From Neckera pumila (lineage: Eukaryota; Streptophyta; Bryopsida; Hypnales; Neckeraceae), in contig OZ018409.1 in the NCBI GenBank assembly GCA_963969595.1, forward strand, positions 3,288,501-3,352,500: DNA of 64,000 nt. The letters are read 5' to 3'. Made by a program: the position numbers and the translations under genes. The notes beneath the pieces are model-generated. The model ran no database searches. It was not told where the DNA came from and was given only the letters and a program-made list of their open reading frames with translations. Of this stretch, positions 1-12,696 are shown in pieces (the first letter of the stretch is position 1; each line of letters begins with the position of its first letter).

Positions 1-406
1 CTGCTGCAAGTCAGGCCAAGGAACTCCTCTACCTGGGTCAAGTCTTCAATAGGTTCGGTGGATTCAGTCACTAGAGATCCAGGCGTAGATAATCCAATCT
101 GAAGCCTTCTAAGAAGCTATATCGCTGCCAACTAATAAAGCTCACTCTTGCAATTTGACATGAGACCATTACTGAAATTGCATCACTGTAATCTCGTCTA
201 TTTCGGAAGATATGAGCTGTTCAATCGATTGTCAGCTGTTTCCACTGAAATAATGTTTGGTGACATGAATTGAACGAAGCGCCCTCCGGACTCTGAAATG
301 TTAACTGTCATGTTCAGTGGTCACTAAGTGCATTGTACCTTTTAGCTTCAGTCTCTACTTCAAGCGTGAAATCAACGAAAGGGGGGCATATCTGAAGTGG
401 ATAGCG
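1..406. other. Intergenic, downstream of HAD gene
   Basis: No open frame of note and no repeat recognised. This is the 3' flank of the HAD phosphatase gene, whose stop codon lies at 407-409 on the minus strand, so part of it is probably 3' UTR. Confidence 0.5.
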
Positions 407-2883
407 CTAAAAATCTCTGCTTGAAAGACCGAGTATGCTGGTGAAACTTAATAAATTTTGGAGATTATCCAGGATTACTGCGGGTGTGTCACTGTGACTA
501 GCCTCACGCAAATCCTTTTGGGTGAAGACCCCTGTGCACACGCCAATTGCCAAAGCTCCTCCAAATTCCGCAGCTCGAATATCATTTGGCTGTAGATAAT
601 TACAAAATCATCAATGTCAGTGAAAGACCAACATTACTGGAAATAAGAGGTGAAGGCAACATTACTATATTGAGCAAGTCAAATGCAAGAGGAATTTCTT
701 TGATGGAGCACCACGCCAAAATTTAGTCTCAAGCTGAACAATGAGCAAAGAAACACAGTCGTAATATTAGATCAAAAAAGTACTATTTCCTGCACTGTCA
801 TAACATAGTTGAAGTACGCCTCTACCATTGTCAAGTATAAGCCACATGGAATGGCGATTTGGGAACATCCACATTAACGACGCAACATCAGTCAGCAGAA
901 CCAAGTCAAAGGCAAGAACATGTGAGCACGCGCGGTTGAATTACCGTGTCTCCAACATGAGCACGCAAGCGAAATCCTCCCGGGAACAATTGCTCAGCAC
1001 GCGCTGCAGCAATCCTCACCAGTTCTCCTCTTTCAATATGATCACTTCCAAACCTACAAAAATTGATTTTGGCTCAAGTCACAGGAGAGAAGATTAATTG
1101 AATCCTCGACTCTATGCAAGCGAACATATATTATGTACATGTTCAAAACATTAAAATCTCCAGCTTCAACATTTCTATTTTTCTCCAAACTGAACCAATT
1201 GTCTTCTTTATGACAGCCAGTCCTCTTCCTAAGTTCCCCAGAACTCTAAATGGTGCAAGGATATTTTGCACGCCACAAAATGTGCACATCAGATCAGACT
1301 AAACAATGAAGCCAGAAGAGTTGATTACCCTCCAAAATTGGGAAGTGAAAAGTACTGACGAATACCAAGACCTTCCATTTTGAGCCAGGCAATATCCTCC
1401 AAGTTGCCCGTCACCTGCAATGCAAAAGCTCAACCTTAGTGAATGATTGGAAAATTTGACAACCACCAACGTGAGAATGTCGCTTCTCACCACCGGAAGT
1501 GTATGATCTCACCTGTCGTGTGAGGATAATGGAAATGAATGAAAGAACGTAGAGAGTCATACCAATCCAATAACCACGTCGGGCTGCCTCGAAAGAAATT
1601 CCAGCAGATTTCGCACGCCTGGAAGAACCTCCAGGCCCTCGCCTACCTCACTTGCATGCTGTATCGCATAGTCAACCATCTTGGCCTTCAGCTCTTCCAG
1701 CTTTGGAGCGGCTGTCTGCCAAGGTCATAAAACCACACTAAGCCAGTCAGAAAATGAGGAATCATTTTTTCTTGTTGCACAATAGGATACTATATATACA
1801 GCAATAATCAACATTACCAAGCACATTCAGAATGGGAGTTTGAAGACTCAAACTACAAATCAAGGGCTGATTGATGTTCAGGGGACACCACAGCAGATGG
1901 TGCACTCCCAAGGTACATTCTCTCCACAGAACATGCACTGGTGTCACCTGAGCAGCACTCTACCACAAACGAGCCTCGACATTTTTTCAATTTCAGAACT
2001 CAATGACAGCTATGAAGAAATTGGCGAGAACTTTACAGACATGTAATAACCTTCGTTATCAGCATAGGAAAATACCTCTTGTGGAATGCCATAGTGTTCG
2101 AGCGTGTTGAGGATGACCATCGGGTCCGTACTTCCATGATGCTGCACCCGAAGGAAAAAAAAATTAAAACTCAAAACAATTCAGCAGAGTCACGAACATA
2201 CGATCTATCCAAAATGTTAATCAAAAACCCTAGTCTCTTGACCGCCGTCACTAGAGATAGTCGAAAAGTCAGCTCCCAGTTGTGTAGAAAATTGAAAGAA
2301 AAATATAGAACAACAACATTTCTTTCACAGCAACCGCAAATTCCTTCAAAACTCCAACAGCAAAAAATGCGCAACGCAGCTAAAACCGCACCAAAGCCAC
2401 CCAATTCAACAGAATTAGGGTATGGAACATCGCCAGTCTGTGTCAGTCAGTACGTTCTCCAAGGTCAATCGAGCTTCTTGATCAAACCAGCAAAAGAAAG
2501 TCCAGCAAAACCGAGAAATCATGTCTTCCATTCCATTTCCCCTCCTCAATCACAACCCAACTATCAGCTCTGATGCACCCTCATCCACTTCAACCTATTC
2601 CTTAATTTTTGTCTCCCTACGGATGAAAATTCACAAATGCAGGTGCCAAAGGAGCGGGAGCTGATACCTTGATAGCATCGATGGTGCCTTCCACCCCGAA
2701 CACTTGCAGAAACGCATGGGAAAACGCCTTTTTGTGCAGCAGATTGGCCTGCAAGCCTGAGCTTTGCATCAGAGTGCCGTCCACATCGAAGGTTATTAGC
2801 ACGTTCTCCGACATCCCCGAAGGTCTGCACGACGACAAAAGGGTGGGTACTTCGTCGAATCGAGCAGGGATCTCGGGAAACAA
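407..2883 (-). CDS. HAD-superfamily phosphatase, six exons
   Basis: Predicted haloacid-dehalogenase-fold hydrolase, probably a small-molecule phosphatase; substrate unknown. Exons on the minus strand: 2883-2668, 2141-2076, 1715-1563, 1414-1329, 1053-945, 589-407. All junctions are GT/AG, phases agree, and the joined frame codes for 270 aa. HAD motif I is FDVDGTL with nucleophile Asp33 and acid/base Asp35. Motif II is the Thr of VTGN (146-149). The late acidic motif is VGDT plus PND, split exactly at the exon 5/6 junction. The cap domain lies between motifs I and II. A second Met at residue 24 (2814) just before motif I may be the true start, giving 247 aa; the extra 23 residues do not look like a strong transit peptide. 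A TTAA-type transposon begins about 245 bp upstream. The family is clear from the motifs; the specific enzyme is not. Confidence 0.9.
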
Positions 2884-3127
2884 ACTCGCAAACGTAAATT
2901 GTGTGTGTGTGCGCGCGTGTGTGTTGGTGGCTGCAGCCTTGCTTGTTCGGAGGCAACGAGCAAACGCTTTTGGCGTTCAAATGCGTACTACCACGGGGCC
3001 TTTGATACCCGGAGAGACAGGGTATACAATCCGGGTATAAGGGATATGCTTGGCCAAGGAGGATTGACCCCTTATTGCCCCGTCAAAGGGTAAATTTAAA
3101 AATTGTCCCCTATTTTGTGCCACTTAA
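2884..3127. other. Upstream region of HAD gene with GT run
   Basis: Presumed 5' UTR and promoter of the minus-strand HAD gene. It holds an alternating GT/GC run at about 2898-2925. Two short minus-strand open frames overlap it and look like chance. A transposon end starts at 3128, so the native promoter may be this short or may use the transposon. Confidence 0.45.
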
Positions 3128-4055
3128 CCTATAAAGGTTGGAGACTATGTTTTCACAAAACTGCCATTTTTAATACAAGTATCAAATTTTAGAAAAAAAA
3201 TATATTTGGACACACGTAATCGTAGGATCTTGTAGTAAATTTGTTTGAAAATATGTAGAAAAAATTTCAGAATTTTCCCCATGTAGATTGCAAGATATTA
3301 GCACTTGAATTGATAAAAATCCTTTTTTTGGCCCTGCGAAAAATTGGGCAGCTACACTTTACAAGGTCACATTTAAATGAAAAAAAGTCCAATATCGTGG
3401 TTACTCTTTGGATTCATTCTTCAAAGCAAGTTGGCTACATGCTTAAAAAATTTCAGATCATTTGGAATAGTACAACATATAGGAAAAAAATAATTTGTAG
3501 AAAATAGAAAATGATTCAAAACACAAAATTGTTAAGAACTTAATTATGGAATTGAAAAATGTCAATCCCAACGGTTGTAATGTTGCAATAAACAATACAC
3601 AACCTATGCTTTTATTTTTTTTCAAAAATAACTGCAAAGTGAGTTAAATTAAGGACTTAAGAGTTCATATTAGAGTAGAGAATCCATAACTGCCCGCAAA
3701 CTAGAACACCTCATAATTTTCATCTCATAAATCAAAATGGAATAATTCAAAGCTTTACACGTATATATAAATCTAAAGAACCAATTTCAAATTTTTATTT
3801 TTTTTAAAAGTGATTTTTCAGAATTTTTTTGAGCTACCTGCCAACCATTGAAAACCTGCCGACCATTGAAAATGACATATCATCCAATAACTTTTTAACC
3901 ATGTAGTCAAAAGTTTTGAAAATTGTTAGGCCTTAAAGCTACTTCTTGGGCACATGTTTTGTGAAATTTTCAAAGAATAAAATTAAAATTTCCATTTGTA
4001 GTGAGCTGCCCAAAATCGCTATATTACCAAAAAATGCCGTTTGGTCCTTTAGGGG
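3128..4055 (-). mobile_element. TTAA-flanked family 1 element, copy A
   Basis: 928 bp element flanked by TTAA at 3124-3127 and 4056-4059. The right end reads GGTCCTTTAGGGG next to TTAA; the left end (CCTATAAAGG) has diverged. The interior matches the copies at 47701 and 52303 in reverse orientation, for example the segment around 'gagactatg' and 'aaaactgccattttt'. No transposase frame, so non-autonomous. Confidence 0.8.
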
Positions 4056-4059
4056 TTAA

Positions 4060-4201
4060 ATTTTATATTTCTTCACATTTCAATGCTAATTTGGGGCTCT
4101 AATTACAAATTTGAACTCAGAGTTTGACAAATTTATTATATGAGGTAAATAAAAAATTTGAAGTGTTTTCTAGACGGATAAAATATGGTATAATATGGAG
4201 A
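4060..4201. mobile_element. Decayed family 2 element next to copy A
   Basis: Contains 'gctaatttggggctct' and 'ggtaaataaaaaattt', matching the interior of the 241 bp TTAA-flanked family 2 copies (44517, 47456, 56621). The left edge abuts the TTAA of family 1 copy A. The right end is lost. Confidence 0.5.
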
Positions 4202-4430
4202 TAATCTTCTCTGGTTGGATATGCTCCGGATCATCTAGAGACTAAGAAGAAAAGTAGAGACTAAAAAGAAAAGTAAAACGTTAGAAAATAGTAAAAAAAA
4301 TCTCTCTTCTATATTTGAAATAGAAAAATAGGGAGAAAAAAAAATGTGCATGTTTCTCTTTTTAGTTGAACATTCAAAAATTCAAAAATGCATGGGCCTT
4401 GGAATTGGGCCTCAACACTTTTACATTATT

Positions 4431-4628
4431 TACACTAAATAGTGAAATAAGGTTGCTTCAACAATTAAGCTGCCTTTATGAAAGAAATTACTTCGACTCA
4501 CTCCTTGTCCAGATAGAGGCACATGCCATTTTCTAACCTCAAGCAGTGAACCACTAGTAATCCATGCAATACACATGTAGAATGTTGAGAAATTAGTGTG
4601 GCGCTACCTAATTTCATTAATTAGTGTA
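4431..4628. mobile_element. Family 3 MITE (GGTTGCC ends), copy 1
   Basis: Begins TACACTAAATAGTGAAAT and ends with an inverted, degenerate copy finishing TTAGTGTA. The interior shares 'cttgtccagat' and 'gaggcaca' with copies at 41482 and 55154. About 198 bp, non-coding. Confidence 0.6.
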
Positions 4629-4902
4629 GGACCAAAGTATTGAACGGTGGCCACATTGAGTGCCTAAACTCATGCAAATTAGGCCAACCTTCCATCCCAC
4701 CCCAAGGTTTAAACAAATTGGGCCTAACAATGACAATAGTATACAAATTTAGCTGAATCATATTGTTTGTAAAATAATTTATGAATTATAATTTAGACTA
4801 CAAATAAAACAGTGTACTACTATTTGCACAAATATTTTTACATTATCCAAAGTGGGCTCCCAAATCACTCATGGATTAAGATATCTTGAAAAAACTTTTA
4901 AG
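4629..4902. other. AT-rich spacer before palindrome
   Basis: No gene. It ends with TTAA at 4898-4901, one base before the first base of the palindrome arm. Confidence 0.4.
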
Positions 4903-6058
4903 AAGATTATGTAATAAGCACTATGAAAAAACTTTCAATGCCTATTTTTCTTTGAAGTTTTCCAACTTCGGAGTAAATTGAGACAACGTGACAATCGATT
5001 TGACATTTACAAAGTGCCTCAATTTAAGCTATGAAAATGAATTTTCTTTCAATATTTCAATTTTAACCAAAATATTGTATGATAATCTTTTTGTTTAAAT
5101 GCTTCTTTTGCAAAGTAATATTTTAATGCATGGTGACTTGAAAATCTTAGAAAACCATGAAAACTAATGCACCGGTTGTACTATGCAAGTGGTGCCAATA
5201 CCGTATTATTTCTTCAAGTTGTTGTTTATAATATATCTTTACAAAGCTTCATATTAAAAAATGAAGCAATACATTCAGGACATAACTTTGTTTTTTTGTG
5301 CTCACTTTTAATGTTTTGAATGTACTTAGTCATTTTTCTACAACAATATTACCACACAATTGAATGCTTATGTCATTTCCAATGCAAGTGCCTCCATTCA
5401 AAGTCAACATGACAAGGCAAATTCAAAAACTCCTCATTCAACATACAAAGGCTAGAAATAATCATATTCTCTATATTAATGCTTGATTGCCACCTCTTTG
5501 AAAATGGTCTTTAACTCCAATAAAATAGAATTTGGTTTTCAATCAATAAACTACTTTTTGATGGATCCCAATTTCTATTGTTGTTTTGTGGATTTATTGA
5601 ACTCTCCACGGAAAAACAAGGCAAGGCAAAGTAGTGGTGGCTACATTCTACCCGTGCAAAAAGCCCTTAATATTGGAGCCCAATAAATGAATGCTTTGAA
5701 TGTAGTTAGCATGGATCCCAAGGCACTCCATTTGTGTCATGCGGAAAATGTGGTGCAAATAATGCTACATTCTCATCAATCAATGACACATATTGTTGAC
5801 GATATGGGCTTTAAGGTAGAGCCACCCGTTCCCGACCAGTGACCCATTTTTGACCTACAAATGCACATATTTTTGAACAAGCTTAGGATGTTTTGTCTTT
5901 TTCTTTTTCAAGGTTGAAACTAATAAATACATTACACATGTCCCAAGTTGTGAGAAAGAAAGTAGGAAATAATGATTAGAATAATGAAAAGTTCTTGAAT
6001 GATCAGAATTGGAAGAGTCTAGATGTTGGCTATGGATCCAGAGCACTTTTTGCCTCCC

Positions 6059-6264
6059 AAAATTCATAGTAATTTAAATTCAAGCAATAAAGTTACCAAT
6101 TCTTTTGCAATCCTTGTCATTTCTAATGATGTGGCTCTGAAAAATATTTGTTTTGCCTTCACTAAAATTCATAGTAATTTAAATTCAAGCAACAACATTA
6201 CCAAATGTTTTGCAATGCTTGTCATTTCTATCGATGTACCTCTTAAAATATTTGTTTTGCCTTC
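6059..6264 (+). repeat. Tandem duplication in left arm
   Basis: Two copies of a unit of about 106 bp starting 'aaattcatag' at 6059 and 6165, each ending near 'ttttgccttcac'. The same pair is mirrored in the right arm at 20557-20762, so it predates the palindrome. Confidence 0.75.
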
Positions 6265-7637
6265 ACTACTCCAATTCATGTTAGAATCCCTTATTTGGCC
6301 GGTTATGATTGGCTCTAGCTTATTCTACTAAAAGATGTAGAAAAACATGGTTGTTCAACAAAAATGCAGTGGAAAAATGCATTTCAAATGTAACTAATTT
6401 ACGGCCATGTATAGAAAGTAATTTATGGATGAAACATACTCACACCACATGTTGAAAAAAGAAAGACACAATATAGATGTCCAAAGCAAAATTTTATCAC
6501 TACCAAGAGAGGACTTTTGCCATGTGTTGAATCCGCATGGTTGGATGCTCATAGAATATAGTGCATGGTGACTTTTATAATCAACTCCAACCCTTTGAGC
6601 CCTAATCCCAACCCTTTGAATCTGAATTCCACATTGTGTGTAATTTCTATTACATCCAATTGCAAGAGAACAAAATTGGACCTTGGATAAATTTAATTTT
6701 TTGAAAGAAGGTACCTCAAAGAGGCGCCTTCTACAAATTCTATATCAAAACTATAAACACCTACATGATAAGTCCATTTATAATCAACAATTCAACACTA
6801 ATAGCAAATTAATACACTTTCTATTACAAATCATGAATTGGTTTCAGAGGATCTAATTAGTAAGAGAATGGAAAATCATAAATTAGTCTATTTGTATTAT
6901 AAAACAAAAGATCCTCATTAAAAAAGAAAATTAATTCTCCTAAAGAGAATATGTAGAAGGACACTGCATTCATGTGCAATGCACACAATTCACACATGTC
7001 TAAAAAGAATTAAAAAAACAGAAGGGAATTCCTTCTATAACACTTTAGCTATCAATGAAAAGATGTCCATTTTAATTTGTGGCCTTTGTTTTTTGTGTTT
7101 GAAACATATACAAATTATAGAATTGGTAAGGATTGAATCTTCTACTCCTCATCAAATTGGGCTACAAACTATTATTAGTGAGAAAAAGTGGCATTTTATT
7201 TTTATCTTCACAGGGTTCAAATAAGATATGCCATTTAAACATGTTGGTACATCATTGACCCCTAATACAACCTCTAGAGCCTTTCATCCTTCAACAATAG
7301 CTATTCTTCTTGTGAACCAATAGGCTCCTAGTCAAAAGAATTGTACTTTGCAGTGGAAAGATGTTTCTTGGGATTGTCTTGCAGGGGAATCCACATTGGG
7401 TCCCATTGATCCTTCTCAACCTCTGTTATATAGTCTGTGACACTAAAGTTGGTCCAAGCCATAATTCCCTCATTTAGCATTGACAACCTATCCGCCTCTT
7501 TTGCAGCCTCCTTTGCCGTTTCTAATACACACACAATGCAATTTAAGGCATTAAGTTCATGCAAACAACTACTACATCATTGTCATACTCCCCCTAAAGA
7601 TACTTGATCAAACTTTCATAAATCCAAGGGGAGCTAG

Positions 7638-10600
7638 TCATTTACATGAAGCAAATTGATTCAAAATGTATTCATTCAACCCCCCAATGAATTGAAACAT
7701 TGACTCCAAGTCACATAGTTTCAAAGGTTGGATACCAAATGTGGATGTGCCTTTTGTGCCATTGCCAACATAGGGATCCGTCACTCCATCTGCAAGGACG
7801 ACGTCGCAAAACCACCGGATTTTTCCTTTGTCAATCCCTCGAGTATTTCTGCAAGCACAAAACACCTTAAAATAAGTCCTTCCATTGAACTTTAGAAGGC
7901 GTTTATGGTAGGTTGTGTGACAAATTTGATAAAGCCAAAAAGAACATCCAAATATCATTCTATCAAGTCTAAGGCCATATTCAATGTAGAAATGAAAGAG
8001 GTCATGCCCTTACTTTCTAAATTTGACGTTCCTATATCTTGGAATGGAAGGCTCAAGAGGCAAATCGTTGCTTCTAAAGAACCCCCTTCCACTGTTCCAG
8101 TACATCAAGTACAAATAATTTAGAAACAAACTCCAAAACAAATTAGCAAGTTGGCATCCATTGATGTCATTTCATCTTGCTTTGTATCTACAAGGAGATT
8201 GCACAACATGCATATGTATTCTAAATTGCCCAATCAAATGAACCCCAAAGTGATTCCCAATTTCTCAAAAGAAACTTGCCCCACCTATTCTTTCTTGTAT
8301 ATAGTCAAATGGGACCAAATTTAAGCACTGATGAATATTTGGACATGGAATATACAATTATAGACTAATAGTTAATTGGATTGTCACATTTTGATGCCTC
8401 CAATTAAAAAACATAACATTACTCAAGTCGGTAGTTTTAGACATTAGGGGGGCTTACTTGAGTCTCAAATGGGCCAACAAATCCACTCGAGGAAGTTCTC
8501 CCCAAATCACCGCATCCATTTCAATGGCGTCCCTAGTATCTCCCTACAATGGCAAATGACAATATAATGAATCAATTCTTTAGATTGTCTTTAGGGAAAT
8601 AAGACCACAATCATGGAAATTAAATTGGATGGACTTGGTTCTTTATTTCCTATACAAATTTTGGGCTATACATAATTGATAAAACTTATCAAGGTTTGCG
8701 CTCTCTAAACAACAATAGATTTTATAGAAATCCTTTGCAAAATACCTACGTGAATTCTAGTTTATAACATGTGTGTTTGGAGCAAGTGTGAAAAAATTGG
8801 TATATATGTTATTGTTATGTTGTTACAAAAAAAATTCTACATAAAGCAACTAGAAAGGGCTCTAATACAATACAAATTCACGGACAAAACAAAGAAACAA
8901 TCCAATGAGTGGCTCACAATAAGTACATGACATCCCAAACCAAATCCGCCTTAGTTCAAGGAATTCAAAACCAAGACCCTAATATCCCAAGCAAGCAATG
9001 CAGTCTTACCATATTAATGCACGACTCCTCGCCTTCATGGACAAATGCAAATAGATTGAAGCTATACCATGCACTTTCTTCCTTTGAAAATTCTCCTGTG
9101 TATCAAAAGTTTTGCAATGATAGGTTGTTAATCCATTTGGTCAAGGACAAGAAATGGAGCATACTTAATTGATCCCCACTAGCAATCCAATGTTTTTGTG
9201 TTGAAAAGGAATGGTGCATTGTTGTAAAATGTAGAGGATATGTAAATTATCACCAATTGTTAAAAATATTTTGTTGGATTCTGGAAGACCTTTGGGCCTG
9301 AAGTAGGCTACAAAACTTTCCCTCCCCCCTTCTCGCCTGTTCATCATTTGCACCACCACCAACCTTCATTGAGTCTTATGAATAGACTTGTTAAAGTGAA
9401 TAATGATTGGACAATCTTATCTAGAAGCAATTCTTATAGCCCGGATAATGGTAAGCTTGCACTCATCTAGTAACAAATGAATGTCAAGGCTTTCATTTCA
9501 ACGCATTTATGGTCTTTGGAATCTCATATGTGAGACATTGGAAGTGCTAAGAATACGGCATCTACATTCTCTTCTTGGATTTAACTTCAACTCAACGTTG
9601 TGACACGTGCCAAATGAGTGTTGTTGTCATGCAGCAAATAGAAATCCAATGGATGGAGGATGGGAGCAGCTATAAGACTAAGGGTCAAGAATTCCAAATA
9701 CATACCGTTTTACACCATGATGCTTGAATTTGGATCGCTTTGGTCCTTTTTTGCTAGGCTCGCATCCTTTAGAACTTGTGTTGGTTGTTGCAACCGTCCC
9801 TTCTACCATTTGACCCTCTATTTTTTTATCTTTAGAAATGTCTTCAACAATCCCTAGAAGGCTCATCCTTTGGGCTTCTATGGACAAAGATGTTCTTTGA
9901 TCAAGTAGAGGATGTAGAGCATCGCCTCCTAGAGTCTCTAGCAAGCCACCAGACATAGAGGGAGCCATGTCTTCATTGCTATTGCTACCTGTTCCTAGAG
10001 TCTCCAGCAAGCCACCAGACATAGAGGGAGCCATGTCTTCATTGCCATTATTACCTGTTCCTATGGTCTCTAGAGAATCAACTTCATTTGGACTCGTTGC
10101 CCTTCTCGATGCATTTGAACATAATATGGATCGTGGTGATGGAGATTTAGCCACTCGTGCTTTCTTTGGCATAGCCCGTGCTTCACCATTTGCACCATCA
10201 CCTACAATAGTTTCAAAGATGGGAGGTGCCACCATCATGTCATTATTCACCTCCGCCCAACCAAAACAAGGTGATTCGTCCATCCATGGTCTTTTCCTAA
10301 TAGGCTCGCTGTTGTCTCCAAGATTTGGAATAGAGACAATTGTCTCCTCCGCCGTTTGTTGTCCTTCCAAGTCATAGTGGGATGCTTGGCCACTCTCCAA
10401 CAAGTCTTGAAATGTTGCATGTATGCTGTCATAAAGAGAAGTGTTCAAATCACTTGGAAGATATCCTAAAGATTGGGATTCTCCATGCACTCCATCTTGT
10501 TTGACTTCTGGAATATGATCACCATGTCCAGTTTCAAGACAAGGGGTTGGCATCAATGGAGCAAGTCCTTCATTGCCATGAGTAGCTCCAAGTTTTGTAC

Positions 10601-11267
10601 CATCACCAGAAAAGTCTCCCAAGTGGTCCGATTCTAGCTCAACTGGGATCTTTTTGTTGCTCCACCCTTCATAGAAAGTACCACTCTTGAGCATCATAGT
10701 ATCCACATCTTCCTCAATTGGGGCTTGAAGAGCATGCCCATCTCCCTCCAGAATATGAAAACCTAAAGTTGGATCAATAGTGGTTTCCATCGCTACAGTA
10801 TCACAACTCGAAAAGATGGTTGGTGGCACATAAAAACTTTGACCTTGGTTTAAATCATGGAGCTTACTAATCACCCAAAATTGCCCTTCAACAAAGGAAT
10901 CCAAACAAAACTCTCCAAAAATTCCTCTCATTGCAACAAACCGATCATCCCACCCAAGTGTAATCCCAATGATTGAATTGCCCTCGTCACTCGGGACCGG
11001 TTGATCTACTTCAAATATAAATGGTCCTTGGGCAATGCAAGATGTATTTGCGGATTGGACAATGATCCAATGACCCCCACTACCATCTTTGCAAATGGTC
11101 TTGTAGCCTATTATATTGTAGCTTTCAACAAATTCAACTAAACGGTCCCTTGGATCTGTATACGGCCCCCACACACCATAGACGTGATCGATATCTCCAT
11201 CCATCATGGATGGCCCCATAGTATCTTTGCTAATCGGAAGATGTGGATTCACGCTAAGATGATCCAT
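7638..11267 (-). CDS. Unknown six-exon gene, left-arm copy
   Basis: Mirror image of the gene at 15554-19183. Predicted exons on the minus strand: 11267-9706, 9363-9254, 9095-9010, 8543-8458, 8091-8014, 7848-7638. The joined frame is 711 codons including the stop. No difference from the right-arm copy was seen, so both copies have the same coding capacity; see the right-arm entry for the protein. The two copies diverge from the centre, their start codons 4,287 bp apart. Expression of either is unknown. Confidence 0.6.
9906..10043 (-). repeat. 66 bp in-frame tandem repeat, left copy
   Basis: Two copies of a 66 bp unit coding for 22 residues around EDMAPSMSGGLLETLG. Mirror of 16778-16915. Confidence 0.8.
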
Positions 11268-12696
11268 ATATATGTATCTACAAACGCTCTCAAGGACCTA
11301 GTAATCAATGCACAAATAGTGAACGCTTTCAACACTTAGAAAGCCAAGACACTTGTAATCCTCCACTACTATGTATCACACGTTTCCTATAAACCCTTGA
11401 CAACTTGAAATGTACAAAAGTTAATGTGCTAGGTTTGTACTTTGAAGGGACTTTCTGTTGTATACTCTTATTTGACACGGGAAAAGACACGGTTTGAAAC
11501 GAGGCGCATACACCTTCCTCCACAACAATATTGTCTAAGTGATCGGCTAAAGGAGGGACTAGGAGAGACTTACAAATGTGAGACTCCCAACAAATGCCCA
11601 TGTATTTATGCTTTGCATTCCATTTTCCAACCACCGAGTCTTGGATTTTGATTCACTAATCCTTCAACCGAGACTATGTACTATGTGTGTTCCACCTCGG
11701 TTGGAGGATTGATCAATCCATTAGTAATTGAGGGACAATTAATGCATTTACTTCACGCTCAAGCTCACTTGATTAATACACCATTGCGCCGGACATTAAT
11801 AACTCTAATTCATTAGTATAACTAAGTTGGATAGTTATGCAAATTCTTGAGGCGCATTAATACAAATGTTCACAATATTCTTGGTAACACAAATTTAATG
11901 TGGTCTACAGTCACTCTTTTCATAGAGTTTTAAATAGTGTGATTGTCATCCAACTTTCATCTGTACCTTCATTGACATGCAAACCATTTTATTACAAAAT
12001 GCATCCTATTGCTCAAAGAATGAGAGGACTCATGTTTTTTTTCATCCATTTGTTTTGAAGAAAATGGATGTGTCCGACATTTGACATTGTAATTGGAAAT
12101 ATTTGTGCTCTATTGTTGAATTTTTTTCTAGATTTTATAGACCAATGAGTTCTGTGATTTGAACTCTAGTTTGAAATCCATTAGATTCATCTATGGATTG
12201 ATCATTCAATTTAACCATTGATGGTTGATAATTAGAAGTTTGGCCAACCATATTTCATAGAAGTATGTGTTTTTAAGAATGTCATTACAAATGAATTTGT
12301 TTGAATACTTATAAATGATTCATGAAGACCAAAGCATAAAACAATTGTAATGCTTGTTGCATTTGGGCATCATGCAATGTGTAGCTAATTCTTTGTGGAT
12401 CATAAATTTGGAAGTAATGAGCTAATACAAATGAAATTTTCAACAAACTTAGATTCAACCTTTCAATTCAATTTTTTTGTTAGAAGTTCTAAAATATTAA
12501 TTACTATATGGAAATTTGTTCATACTTTACATTTTAGATTTGGACATTAGGTTTTGAGGACTTTGGAGAATTTATTTATCCAAGAGGATAAATCTATCTA
12601 TCACCTTTTAGAAAATATAATTACATAATGATATTGGCTTTATATTTGAAAGAATATCTAAGAATAGATCTTTCATCTCATTCCATGAATATATGA

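Noticed and set aside
2564..2980. 138-codon minus-strand frame over HAD exon 1
   Set aside because: Different frame from the one with HAD motif I; ends in intron 1.
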